64,000 nucleotides of DNA from an uncultured Oscillibacter sp. (GTDB lineage Bacteria; Bacillota; Clostridia; Oscillospirales; Oscillospiraceae), in NCBI GenBank assembly GCA_910576865.1, contig CAJTKE010000002.1, positions 1 to 64,000 on the forward strand, in the 5' to 3' direction. Shown piece by piece: positions 23,701 to 32,136 of this stretch. Below the pieces are notes generated by a model that was given only the letters and a program-made list of their open reading frames with translations, was not told the DNA's origin and made no database searches. The position numbers and the translations under genes are program-made. The stretch's first letter is position 1. Each line of letters opens with the position of its first letter.

Positions 23701-24201
23701 TTACGCCGGGAGGGTGTCGGCCTCACCGGCCCGGCGGAAGCTGGTGGAGCCGTATTTGCTCCGAATCTGGCTCATGGATTTGCTTCCACGGTGCCACTTG
23801 TCGCCGTCCTCGGCAAAGTGCCAGCTCCACAGCTTCTTGCTGCTGGACCAGCGGCACCCGGCGGCTTTCAGGGCCTCCTTGTGGGCCCGGGTGTTCCCGC
23901 CGATCCAGAGCCAGCGGCCGCACAATTCAATTTCCAGGCCGTCCAGGTTCAGGAGCGTCGTGACGATCTGGATGAAGTCCCCGGCGCTCTCCGTGGTGGC
24001 CCGGGTGCGGCCGGTGGTGTCTTCGGCGGCGGCGGTGTTCTGCGAACGCTTGAGGACTTCAAACCGTTCGGAGTACTCCGCGTTGATGGCCTGCATGACG
24101 GCGGTGTCTCCGCCTACGTCCGGGTGGTGCTTCTGGGCCAAGTGCTTGTACTGGTGCTTCAGTTCGTCCAGGGTGGCGGGATTGTTGAAATACTTCGTCA
24201 T
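23701..24201 (-). CDS. J-domain protein (DnaJ-like co-chaperone)
   Basis: 166 residues. The N-terminal J domain is compact: TLDELKHQYKHLAQKHHPDV with the essential HPD at 26-28. A middle linker follows, then a C-terminal domain (LEIELCGRWLWIGGNTRAHK; GCRWSSSKKLWSWHFAEDGD) with conserved aromatics. It should recruit host DnaK to a phage or host target. It is the first gene of a leftward two-gene operon under a strong promoter covered by palindromic operators. Confidence 0.8.
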   Translation of the reverse strand: MTKYFNNPATLDELKHQYKHLAQKHHPDVGGDTAVMQAINAEYSERFEVLKRSQNTAAAEDTTGRTRATTESAGDFIQIVTTLLNLDGLEIELCGRWLWIGGNTRAHKEALKAAGCRWSSSKKLWSWHFAEDGDKWHRGSKSMSQIRSKYGSTSFRRAGEADTLPA

Positions 24202-24257
24202 GATCTATCGTCCTTTCCGGCCTGTTGGCCTGTCGCGGTTTTGTTTGGTATGGCTGA

Positions 24258-24286
24258 AGCATAGCACGATATCGTGAACATGTCAA
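24258..24286 (-). promoter_or_regulatory. Promoter of the J-domain operon
   Basis: Minus strand: TTGACA (24286-24281), 17 bp, TATGCT (24263-24258). Operator site 1 fills the spacer. Confidence 0.8.
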
Positions 24287-24358
24287 GCACGATATCGTGA
24301 TTTTGTAGGATTGCACTATATCGTGTTCTCCGGTTTGTGAGAAATTCACTATATCGTG
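24265..24358. promoter_or_regulatory. Four palindromic operators in a divergent promoter region
   Basis: CACGATATCGTG at 24265-24276 and 24288-24299, and CACTATATCGTG at 24314-24325 and 24347-24358. Start-to-start spacings are 23, 26 and 33 bp. Site 1 covers the leftward promoter; site 4 overlaps the probable -35 of the rightward gene, whose -10 is TACAAT (24374-24379). The ribbon-helix-helix protein encoded next is the likely binder. Confidence 0.8.
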
Positions 24359-24398
24359 CCTCTCGCCTTTGTGGTACAATAGCTGAGAGGTGATGCAA

Positions 24399-24593
24399 AT
24401 GGCCTATACTGCGGCAAAAGCAGCGTCCAATAAAAAATCAGACGAAAAGTATGGACAGATTCTGCTGAAACCCTACAAGGCGGAACGGGATCAGATCAGA
24501 GCCGCCGCCGCCGCTGCCGGGCAGAGCGTGCAGGGCTATATCCTGCAGGCCGTCCGGGAGCGGATGGAACGGGACGGCGAAAACGGTGCGTGA
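24399..24593 (+). CDS. Ribbon-helix-helix regulator
   Basis: 64 residues. The core YGQILLKPYKAERDQIRAAA followed by GQSVQGYILQAVRERM is the Arc/CopG-type strand-helix-helix pattern. ATG 24399 is preferred because GAGAGG sits 8 bp before it. It is divergent from the J-domain operon and adjacent to four palindromes, so it is probably an autorepressor of the cassette. Confidence 0.72.
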   Translation: MAYTAAKAASNKKSDEKYGQILLKPYKAERDQIRAAAAAAGQSVQGYILQAVRERMERDGENGA

Positions 24594-24682
24594 TTGGCGC
24601 TTTATATTTAGATATAAGATATCAATATACTTGTAATATAGTGCGTTAATTCACCAACGGCAAAAAACAGGAGGCAAAGCCC

Positions 24683-24753
24683 TTGCAAAGGGGCCAAGAG
24701 TGTGGTACTCTGGTCTCAAAGGACGGATGGAATACCTGCCCAGCATACTGAAG
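24683..24753 (+). pseudogene. Remnant of a second KTR-type gene
   Basis: From TTG 24683 with AGGAGG upstream the frame reads GWNTCPAY and stops, matching the GWVYCPVC start of the intact KTR gene. The sequence then jumps directly to the KTR 3' end shared with copy A. This looks like a KTR gene with its middle deleted. Confidence 0.4.
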
Positions 24754-24824
24754 AGGCCGGAGCGTTGAACGCCGGAGCCCATGAACAGCCAGACAAGGCT
24801 GTGTCGTGGACTCCGGCGTTTTTT
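24754..24824 (+). terminator. Hairpin/terminator element copy B
   Basis: Stem AACGCCGGAG (24768-24777) with CTCCGGCGTT (24811-24820), an inner AGCC/GGCT stem, then a run of Ts. A strong intrinsic terminator. Near-copy of 23151-23220, so copies A and B bracket the J-domain cassette. Confidence 0.8.
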
Positions 24825-25444
24825 GTTTTCCCTGGCGGAGGTGATAGCCCGCCGGGAAAGCGGTCCGGGACCGGCAGAAGAGGCATTCGCGGCGGCGAAA
24901 AAACGCGCGTGATTTGTTCTCTATCGCGGCGGGCGCGCGGTTGGCAATTCGCCTTCGAGGGCCTTTTTCGGGGGCTTTTCGGCGGGATTTAAAGGGGCAT
25001 TAAGCCATGAGCCTTGCGGCACAATGGGTTTGGCGGTTTCTGTGTCGGTTTTGTGTTCCGAGGTGGCCAGGAGACGCAAGGAGGCTTTTCTCCGGAGCGC
25101 CGGGGGTCAGGAACCTGGGAAAGGCAATCAGGGCCTCTGGGGCCGGGCGGCTGGCTTTGCGGGGCAATCAAGAACCCTGGGGCCGGGGGCTGGCACCTCC
25201 GGGGAGGGACTGGACGCCCTGGCGGGGCTTTGGGGCCATTGGGCAAGGCCTGGGACCGGTAGGGGGGTGGCGGAAAAAGGGCCGGGGGGTTCGAGGACGG
25301 GTGTAGGTATATATACACGCGTCCCCAATGACCCGAGGCGGGTTGGAGGGGTGGCGGAAAAACGGGGGGCCATACTCCAGACTCCGGGCCTCGAAATTTC
25401 TGAGAACGGTTGTTTTGACTTTTGGCTTGAAGGGAGGCGGGATC

Positions 25445-25861
25445 ATGCCGAGGACGAAGCTGGGCACCGCGCACCGCGAGAAGACGCGGGGTTATCGGAC
25501 GGCGAAGGAATTGGAGGCCGTGCTTGACGGCTATTTTGCCGACTGCGACTTGGTCGGAGAGCTATACAGCGAGGCGGGAATCGCCCTGGCGCTGAACGTC
25601 CCGGTGGAGACACTGGCGGACTGGTGGGAGGGGAAGGGCCCAGACGGATACACGTGGCCGGTGAAGCGGGCGTACCTCCGGCTCCAGCACCAGATTGAAA
25701 CCCATCCGGCGTACCGGGAGAAGGGCGGCATGGCGACGCGGGGGATTTTCGCGCTGAAGCAGAAACGCCTCGGTGGGTGGGTCGACCGCGTCGAGGCGAA
25801 GAGCGACATCAACGTCAACGTGAAAATGGGCGGGGGAATGGATGAAAGCGACTTCCAGTAA
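25445..25861 (+). CDS. terS: Terminase small subunit
   Basis: 138 residues. KTRGYRTAKELEAVLDGYFA is followed by a helix-turn-helix (LYSEAGIALALNVPVETLAD) and KGPDGYTWPVKRAYLRLQHQ, as in DNA-packaging small subunits of phages of this group. GGGAGG lies 7 bp before the ATG. It recognises the packaging site, which may lie in the gap just upstream. TerL is not adjacent but five genes downstream. Confidence 0.75.
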   Translation: MPRTKLGTAHREKTRGYRTAKELEAVLDGYFADCDLVGELYSEAGIALALNVPVETLADWWEGKGPDGYTWPVKRAYLRLQHQIETHPAYREKGGMATRGIFALKQKRLGGWVDRVEAKSDINVNVKMGGGMDESDFQ

Positions 25862-25981
25862 ACGCCTGCCCGGCGAGGGCCAAAGAGGCTCCGCCTCTCT
25901 GGACTCTCCCGCAGGGGGGCGGGCCCCCTGCACCCCCCGTAAATATTTTTGGCGGAGGTTCCGCCGGTTTGGAGGATACCT

Positions 25982-26308
25982 ATGGAGTTTTTGATTGTAG
26001 GACTGCTGGTGATTCAGCTGGCTGTGACGGTGGCGGGCTTTCAGCTTCTGGCGCGGGAAAACCGGCGGCGGTTTCATGACGCGCGGGAAATGTCCACAAA
26101 CATCAGGGACGATGCCGCACTCGTTGCCGCCGTGACAAGAGAGTGTCTGCGGAATCCGGCGGCGCGGGAAGCATTGTACGGTTCTGGCACACAGCCTGAT
26201 CGGGACCAGGAGAGGGGGCTTCAATCCAGCAAAGCGTTTGATGAAGGGCTCGCGAACATTATGTCTTACAGTGTGGGGAAGGTCCCCGGCGTGGAGTTTC
26301 CCTTATGA
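25982..26308 (+). CDS. Small membrane-anchored phage protein
   Basis: 108 residues. An N-terminal membrane helix (MEFLIVGLLVIQLAVTVAGF), then a polar helical region. GGAGG lies before the ATG. It overlaps the next gene by 4 bp. A GGCGGA/TCCGCC hairpin lies in the leader. Function unknown. Confidence 0.65.
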   Translation: MEFLIVGLLVIQLAVTVAGFQLLARENRRRFHDAREMSTNIRDDAALVAAVTRECLRNPAAREALYGSGTQPDRDQERGLQSSKAFDEGLANIMSYSVGKVPGVEFPL

Positions 26309-26751
26309 GTACCGTACAGAGCGTGTTCGACATCGCCATCCGGTTGATGGACGCGCAGAACGAGTCCACCGGGTCCACGGAGACGGCGGACACCAAGGAG
26401 TACCTGCTCCGGACCCCCTCTCTGCTGAACAGCATCCTGGACCGGGCCTACCCGGCAAGTGATAGTTGGCCGGAGGCGGTGGAGCACAAGAGGCCCATTT
26501 GTCCGAAGGTCACGGCCATGACAGACGAGATTGACCTGGATGAGCGAATCTGTACCGGCATCCTGCCTTATGGCCTCGCGGGGCTGCTGCTGACGGAGGA
26601 GAACCCGGCCCTGGCCAATTTCTTCTGGCAGACCTTTTTGGAGCAGCTGGAGGAGGCCAAGCGGGGCGTCCCCTCCGGGAACGACAGCGTGGAGGATGTG
26701 TACGGCTTCCTGTCCGACACTCTGGAATACGGGCAGTTTTCGAGATGGTAA
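26305..26751 (+). CDS. Phage virion-associated protein of unknown function
   Basis: 148 residues. VQSVFDIAIRLMDAQNESTG and EYLLRTPSLLNSILDRAYPA are helical; the layout is like head-tail adaptor or packaging proteins encoded beside scaffold genes in short-tailed phages. No firm family. Its last residues, EYGQFSRW, reappear as EFGQFARW in the downstream gap. Confidence 0.6.
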   Translation: MSTVQSVFDIAIRLMDAQNESTGSTETADTKEYLLRTPSLLNSILDRAYPASDSWPEAVEHKRPICPKVTAMTDEIDLDERICTGILPYGLAGLLLTEENPALANFFWQTFLEQLEEAKRGVPSGNDSVEDVYGFLSDTLEYGQFSRW

Positions 26752-26922
26752 ACGGGGCCCCCGCCGGAGCCCAGCGGAGCGGGTCCGGTGGGGAGAGGAG
26801 GGGCAAAGGAGCGGAGCGAAGCCGTCGCCGGAGGCGGCTGCGGAGCGGAGCGGATTTCGCCCCGACGAGGAATTCGGGCAGTTTGCCCGGTGGTAAAAGC
26901 GCGGAGCGCGGAAAGGAACAAC
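26752..26922. repeat. Spacer with duplicated gene tail and REP-like hairpins
   Basis: The end of the preceding gene (GGGCAGTTTTCGAGATGGTAA) is echoed at 26876-26896 (GGGCAGTTTGCCCGGTGGTAA), 145 bp further on and in another frame. Between them are GCGGAGCGG-type repeats and an imperfect hairpin around 26820-26850. It looks like an insertion that duplicated the gene end. Confidence 0.45.
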
Positions 26923-27855
26923 ATGGACGAAGATCAGATCATGCAGCAGGAAACTCAGGAAGAGGGTACGGACGGCTTCCTGGAGGGCTGGGAGGAGACC
27001 GGTCCCGGAGGTGAAGAAACGGGCCCCGAGGTGGACGGCGAAGGTCAGGCCGAATCTCAGCCGGAGGGGCAGGAGCCCGCCGGTGACCAGGACGGGGGAC
27101 CGGAAACTCCCACCGGCGACGCCCCCGTCGGAGGGGACCAGCCCACCGGGGAGCACGACGGACAGCCCTCCGAGGAAGCCCAGCCCGCTCAGCCGCCCAG
27201 GACATGGACGCTGAACCACTGGGGACAGCCTGTGACCATCTCCGAGGCGGATGTCCCGGCCCTGGCGCAGAAGGGACTGGATTACGACCGGGTTCGGACG
27301 GCCTACGAGGAGGCCCGGCCCGTGATGGAGCTCTTCCAGGGCTTCGCGAAACAGGCGGGTGTCACTGTCCAGGATTATGTCGCCCGGCTCAGGACCCAGG
27401 TGAAAGAGGCCCAGGGAATGGAACCGGAAGCCGCCCGCCGGGCGGTGGAGCTGGAGGACCGGGAGACCCGGATGAATATCCAGGAGGAGACGGAGCGCCA
27501 ACGCCAGGAGGCCGGGAGACGGGCTCAGGCCATGCAGGCCCAGCGTCAGGCCCGGATTCAAAACGATATTCAGGAGTTTGCCACCGTGTTTCCGGACGCC
27601 GCCCTTGATTTCAAGAGCATCCCCCAGGAGGTCTGGGAGGCGGTGAACGGCGGAATGAGCTTGGTTGCCGCCTACGCCAGGTACAACAGCGCGCAGGCGA
27701 ACGCTTCCGCCCAAAAGGCGGAGGAGGAACGGCGGAGACAGGAGGCGGTCCGGCAGCAGAACGACCGGAACGCCGCCGCCAGCACCGGCAGCATGAAGTC
27801 CGCTGGAAGCGACCATGGACCCAAGGACCCCTTCCTGGAGGGCTGGGACGAATAA
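26923..27855 (+). CDS. Capsid scaffolding protein
   Basis: 310 residues. A very acidic, Pro/Gly-rich N-terminal half (residues 1-95), a middle GKTVTI-free helical region (LDYDRVRTAYEEARPVMELF), then a long coiled coil (MNIQEETERQRQEAGRRAQA) and a short charged end. This composition and its place directly before the coat gene match phage scaffold proteins. AAAGGAAC lies before the ATG. Confidence 0.8.
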   Translation: MDEDQIMQQETQEEGTDGFLEGWEETGPGGEETGPEVDGEGQAESQPEGQEPAGDQDGGPETPTGDAPVGGDQPTGEHDGQPSEEAQPAQPPRTWTLNHWGQPVTISEADVPALAQKGLDYDRVRTAYEEARPVMELFQGFAKQAGVTVQDYVARLRTQVKEAQGMEPEAARRAVELEDRETRMNIQEETERQRQEAGRRAQAMQAQRQARIQNDIQEFATVFPDAALDFKSIPQEVWEAVNGGMSLVAAYARYNSAQANASAQKAEEERRRQEAVRQQNDRNAAASTGSMKSAGSDHGPKDPFLEGWDE

Positions 27856-27873
27856 GAAAGGAGATTTTTGTAC

Positions 27874-28926
27874 ATGGCAGTCAATTACACGATCAAATAC
27901 GCGAATAAAATCGCGGAACGGTTCCACAAGAAAAGCATCACCGATTCCGCCTGCGGGCATGACTACGAATTTACCGGGGCCAAGACCATCCGGGTCTACA
28001 GCGTGGATACCGTGGACGAGGTCCAGTACGACCGGAACAAGGGCTCCAACCGCTTCGGAGACCCCGGCAACCTGGGAGACACCACCCAGGAGATGACCTG
28101 CACCCAGCAGCCCGCGTTCACCTTCGTCATCGAGCCCTTGGACAACAGCGACCAAGCCATTGAGAAGAGCGCCGGGAAGGCCCTGCGGCGGCAGTTGGAC
28201 GAGCGGACCGTGCCCGGCATGGACAAGTACCGGCTGAAAAAGTGGGCCATGGAGTCCAACATCCAGCACAAGCTGGCCAAGGCTCCGGACAAGACCACCA
28301 TCGTGGAGGCCATCATCGACGTGAACGCCCTGATGACCGACGCCCTGGTCCCCCTGGAGGGCCGGACCCTCTTCATCCCCACCCAGTACTACAAGCTCCT
28401 CAAGCAGAACCCGGACTTTTTGAACCTGGAGTCTCTGGGCAGGAAGGCCCTGTCCAAGGGCGAGGTCGGCGAGGTGGACGGGTGCGTGGTCAAGCCCGTG
28501 CCCAAGGGATACCTGCCCAAGGGGGTCTACTTCCTCATCAAGTACAAGGGCTCCACCGTGGACCCGGTGAAGCTCCAGCAGTACGACGTTTTGCGGAAGG
28601 TCCAGGGCTACGCCGGGCCGGTGGTCCAAGGCGTCACCTACTACGACGCCTTCGTGCTGGCGGCCAAGGGAGACGGCTGCGCCGTGTGCGGCGGGTCCGA
28701 CTTCATCCTGGACTCCCCCACGATGTCCATCGCCAGCCACACCGTGACGGTGACGGCGGCGGAGGGCGTGGTGTTCCGCTACACCACCGACGGGTCCAAC
28801 CCCCGGTACTCCTCCACGGCCCAGGTCTACACCGCCCCGGTGGAGCTGAAGGAGGGGGAGGTCTTCAAGTGCGTCGGCACCAAGGACGCGTGTGTGGGCA
28901 AGGAGGGCGTCCAGGCCTATGAGTGA
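27874..28926 (+). CDS. Major capsid (coat) protein with C-terminal Ig/chitobiase-like domain
   Basis: 350 residues. The coat part (about 1-275) has the P22/HK97-type pattern: AKTIRVYSVDTVDEVQYDRN, FTFVIEPLDNSDQAIEKSAG, EAIIDVNALMTDALVPLEGR and VYFLIKYKGSTVDPVK. Residues about 285-345 (TVTVTAAEGVVFRYTTDGSN and PRYSSTAQVYTAPVELKEGE) look like a chitobiase C-terminal/Ig-like beta domain, probably displayed on the capsid surface. The ATG at 27874 is preferred over a TTG at 27868. Confidence 0.88.
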   Translation: MAVNYTIKYANKIAERFHKKSITDSACGHDYEFTGAKTIRVYSVDTVDEVQYDRNKGSNRFGDPGNLGDTTQEMTCTQQPAFTFVIEPLDNSDQAIEKSAGKALRRQLDERTVPGMDKYRLKKWAMESNIQHKLAKAPDKTTIVEAIIDVNALMTDALVPLEGRTLFIPTQYYKLLKQNPDFLNLESLGRKALSKGEVGEVDGCVVKPVPKGYLPKGVYFLIKYKGSTVDPVKLQQYDVLRKVQGYAGPVVQGVTYYDAFVLAAKGDGCAVCGGSDFILDSPTMSIASHTVTVTAAEGVVFRYTTDGSNPRYSSTAQVYTAPVELKEGEVFKCVGTKDACVGKEGVQAYE

Positions 28927-30286
28927 GGTCTCCCTGGACCTGGGGGACCTGAATCCCAAGCAGAAGCGGTTTTGTCAGGCCCGGGCGAAGTACATCGCCT
29001 ATGGTGGGGCCAGGGGAGGAGGCAAGACCCACGTGGCGCGGCTGAAGGCCCTTATGGGCTCCCTGGGCTACCCCGGCATCCGCGTTTTGATGGTCCGGCG
29101 GGAGTACCCGGAGCTGCAGCAGACCGTCATCATCCCCATGCGGCAGATGATCCCGGCGGAGCTGGCGGTCTACAACGGCACGATGCACATGTTCACCTTT
29201 GCCAACGGCTCTATCATCAAGTTCGGCCACTACGGCGCCGGGGATGACCTGGAGTACCAAGGCCAGGAGTATGACTGGATCTTCATGGAGGAGGCCACCC
29301 AGTTCACGGAGCGCCAATTCCGGACCCTGGGGGGCTGCCTCCGGGGCACGGCGAAGATTCCCAGGCGCATGTATCTCACCTGCAACCCCGGGGGAGTTGG
29401 CCATTTCTGGGTGAAGCGGCTGTTCATCACCCGGGCCTACCAAAAGGATGAGAGGGCGGAGGACTACGTCTTCATCCCCGCCACCGTGGAAGACAACCCC
29501 CAGCTGATGAAGGAGAGCCCGGACTACGTGCGGAGCCTGGACCTCCTCCCCGAGGACATCCGCCGGGCCCACCGCTACGGCGACTGGGACGCCCTGTCCG
29601 GGACCTTCTTCCCGGAGGTGACCCGGAATACCCATATGATTCCGGACTTCTGGAAAATTCCCCGGGAGTGGGTGAAGTACCGGGCCTTCGACTACGGCCT
29701 GGACATGTTCGCCTGTCTCTGGATCGCCGTGGACTTCGACGGGCGGAGCTACGTGTACCGGGAGCTCCGGCGCTCGGACCTCATCGTTTCCCAGGCGGCG
29801 GCGCTGATGCTGGATATGACGCCGGTCGAAGAGCAGATCACCGCCACCATCGCCCCGCCGGACATGTGGAACCGGCAGAAGGACACCGGCAAATCCATGG
29901 CGGACATCTTCATGGAAAACGGCGTGGGGCTCATCCCCGCCTCCAACAGCCGGGTCCAGGGCTGGATGGCCCTGAAGGAGGCCTTGAAGCCGCAGAAATC
30001 CCCGAAGGACCGGCCGGGTCTTCTGATCTGCGAGGCCTGCCGGGGGCTGTTCGACGATCTGACCAGCATCCAGCACGACGAGAAAAAGCCGGAGGACTGC
30101 GCTGTGGATCCCCATGACATCACCCACGCGCCGGACGCCCTCCGCTACTACGCCGTCACCCGGCTCATGGGGGCGGAGCGGCTCCCAGACCCCGAGCTCT
30201 CCGAGCCGGGGCAGGACCGTCTGACGGATTATGACGAAGAAATGACCGGCGGAGATATGGATGAGGGGTATTTGAACTACGGATAG
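28919..30286 (+). CDS. terL: Terminase large subunit
   Basis: 455 residues. Walker A GGARGGGKTHVA, Walker B DWIFMEEATQF, coupling motif LTCNPGG and a nuclease domain with Asp residues at FDYGLDMFACLW and near DPHDITHAPDALRYY. It powers DNA packaging and cuts the genome. It overlaps the coat gene by 8 bp. Its position after scaffold and coat is not the common TerS-TerL-portal order. Confidence 0.93.
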   Translation: MSEVSLDLGDLNPKQKRFCQARAKYIAYGGARGGGKTHVARLKALMGSLGYPGIRVLMVRREYPELQQTVIIPMRQMIPAELAVYNGTMHMFTFANGSIIKFGHYGAGDDLEYQGQEYDWIFMEEATQFTERQFRTLGGCLRGTAKIPRRMYLTCNPGGVGHFWVKRLFITRAYQKDERAEDYVFIPATVEDNPQLMKESPDYVRSLDLLPEDIRRAHRYGDWDALSGTFFPEVTRNTHMIPDFWKIPREWVKYRAFDYGLDMFACLWIAVDFDGRSYVYRELRRSDLIVSQAAALMLDMTPVEEQITATIAPPDMWNRQKDTGKSMADIFMENGVGLIPASNSRVQGWMALKEALKPQKSPKDRPGLLICEACRGLFDDLTSIQHDEKKPEDCAVDPHDITHAPDALRYYAVTRLMGAERLPDPELSEPGQDRLTDYDEEMTGGDMDEGYLNYG

Positions 30287-30296
30287 GAGGCGGCAT

Positions 30297-32126
30297 ATGG
30301 CACAGCTGGCGGCGGGGAATGAAAATTCCATTTTGAAAATCCGGGAGTTCCTGGGGCTGAATGAAAACCCGGACGGGGACACCCACCTGAGACCTGGGGA
30401 GCTGTCCCAATGCCGGAACTTCCAGATCACCCGGGACAAGCACCTCCGGCTTCGGCCCGGGCAGAGGACCACCCTGGACCTCCGGGCCGCGTGGGACGCC
30501 CTTTCCTCCAGGCCCTCCGGTGTGTCCAGTCCGGAGTTCTCCGGCTGCTGGACCGGGACGCTTGACGGGGAGCGGCACACCGTCGCCTCCTTCGGCGGGG
30601 TGCTGTGGGACATCGACCCCGCCGGAGGCGCGCCGGTCCGAAAGGGGACTTGCACCCAGGCCCCCGCCTCCTTCTTCGGCTTCGGCAACAGGGTCTATCT
30701 CTTGAACGGCCACGAGTACCTGAGCTGGGACGGCGGGGCGGACTCCTCCTTCCAGACCGTGGAGGGCTATATTCCCACGGTGCGCACCGCCTCCACCCCC
30801 CAGGGGGGCGGGACGCTGCTGGAGAACGTGAACCGGCTGACGGGGAAGCGGAAGGTCAAATTCTCCCCCGACGGGAAGGCCGCGTCCTTCCTTCTGGAAA
30901 AGGACATCGACGAGGTGGTGTCGGTGACGGGGACCTCCCTCTCCTACACCGTGGACAAGGCCGCCGGAACCGTCACCTTCTCCGCCGCCCCGCCCGCCGG
31001 GGTCAACACCGTGGTCATCACCTACCGGAAGGGAAACGGGGCGCGGGAGGAGGTGGAGCGCATGCGCTTCGCCGAGTTCTACAACGGGGCCACGGACACC
31101 CGGGTCTTCCTCTACGGGGACGGCACCAACCGATGCCTTTACAGCGGCATGGACCTGGACAAGTCCGCCCCCACGGCGGAGTACTTCCCGGACCTCTTCG
31201 AGGCCAGGGTGGGGGACGAGAACACCCCCATCACCGCCATGGTCCGCCACTACGCCCGGATGATGGTTTTCAAGACCAATTCCGCCTGGAGCTGTGACTA
31301 TTCCACCGCCACCAACGTTCTCGGGCAGGTGAATACCGTGTTTTTGGTGCTGCCCGTCAACCGGCAGCTTGGAAACGAGGCGCCCGGTCAGGCGCGGCTT
31401 CTGGAGAACAACCCCCTGTCCCTGGCGGAGCAGAACGTCTATCAGTGGAAGGCCTCCGCCATGGGCGGCAACATCACGGCGGACACCCGGAACGCAAGCC
31501 GCGTCTCCGACCGGGTGCGGTCCACCCTGGCGGGCTTTGACCTCTCCAGAACCGTCACCTTCAACCACTTGCGGGAGAGCGAATACTGGTTCCTCCATGG
31601 CGGGAAGGCCCTGATTCTGAACTACGCCGCCGACGCTTGGTATGTCTATGAGAACATGCCCTTTTGCTCCATGCTGGAGATCGAGGGGGAGGTCTACGGC
31701 TTCACGAAAGAGGGGCGGGTCCGGCACGTGTCCCGGCAGTACCGGAACGACGACGGGGCGGAGATATCCGCCTATGCCGAGACCGGGTCCATGGACTTCG
31801 ACCGGGACTGGCTGCTGAAGTACTCCCCCATGATCTTCGTGGCCATCCGGCCCGAGAGCGGGGCCCGGGTCCATGTCACCGTGGAGACGAACCGGCGGAG
31901 CGACTACCCGAAAAAACTGGTGTCCGCCGGCCTCGCCGGGTTCAACCACGTGGACTTCGCCCACTTCTCCTTCGGGACGAACCGGAAGCCCAAGGTGAAG
32001 CGGGTGAAGCTGAAGGTGAAAAAAGCCACGTTTTACAAGCTGATTTTTGAGAGCGATTCCGCGTCGGCCACGGTGACGCTGCTGGAGACGGATATTCAGC
32101 TGAGATACGCGGGGAATGTGAAGTGA
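30297..32126 (+). CDS. P22 gp10-like DNA stabilisation / tail hub protein
   Basis: 609 residues, nearly all beta, with repeating FFGFGNRVYLLNGHEYLSWD, FYNGATDTRVFLYGDGTNRC and YWFLHGGKALILNYAADAWY blades as in the beta-propeller hub gp10 of P22-like phages. It would plug the portal and hold packaged DNA. AGGAGG lies before the ATG. The call is from fold-like patterns and context. Confidence 0.7.
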   Translation: MAQLAAGNENSILKIREFLGLNENPDGDTHLRPGELSQCRNFQITRDKHLRLRPGQRTTLDLRAAWDALSSRPSGVSSPEFSGCWTGTLDGERHTVASFGGVLWDIDPAGGAPVRKGTCTQAPASFFGFGNRVYLLNGHEYLSWDGGADSSFQTVEGYIPTVRTASTPQGGGTLLENVNRLTGKRKVKFSPDGKAASFLLEKDIDEVVSVTGTSLSYTVDKAAGTVTFSAAPPAGVNTVVITYRKGNGAREEVERMRFAEFYNGATDTRVFLYGDGTNRCLYSGMDLDKSAPTAEYFPDLFEARVGDENTPITAMVRHYARMMVFKTNSAWSCDYSTATNVLGQVNTVFLVLPVNRQLGNEAPGQARLLENNPLSLAEQNVYQWKASAMGGNITADTRNASRVSDRVRSTLAGFDLSRTVTFNHLRESEYWFLHGGKALILNYAADAWYVYENMPFCSMLEIEGEVYGFTKEGRVRHVSRQYRNDDGAEISAYAETGSMDFDRDWLLKYSPMIFVAIRPESGARVHVTVETNRRSDYPKKLVSAGLAGFNHVDFAHFSFGTNRKPKVKRVKLKVKKATFYKLIFESDSASATVTLLETDIQLRYAGNVK

Positions 32127-32136
32127 GGGATCATCA

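Larger units (their letters stand above)
24594..25444. other. Gene-free region before the terminase genes
   Basis: About 850 bp. It starts with an AT-rich patch (24600-24660), then a KTR gene remnant and hairpin copy B. After that it is very G-rich on the plus strand; frames are open by lack of stops but show no protein-like sequence or ribosome sites. The last part holds GGGGTGGCGGAAAAA twice (25264-25278, 25348-25362) around a near-palindrome with GTGTA...TATACAC (25301-25318). It may contain the packaging (cos/pac) site and a late promoter. Confidence 0.5.

Noticed and set aside
24265..24358. Four CACGATATCGTG-type repeats as a CRISPR array
   Set aside because: Only 12 bp, palindromic, uneven 11-21 bp gaps, no cas genes; operators fit better.
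23151..24824. Duplicated hairpins as inverted repeats of an insertion sequence
   Set aside because: They are direct, not inverted, no transposase lies between them and they look like terminators.
25024..25527. A 167-codon plus-strand frame upstream of terS
   Set aside because: All three frames are open here because the DNA is G-rich; no ribosome site, no recognisable domain, overlaps terS in another frame.
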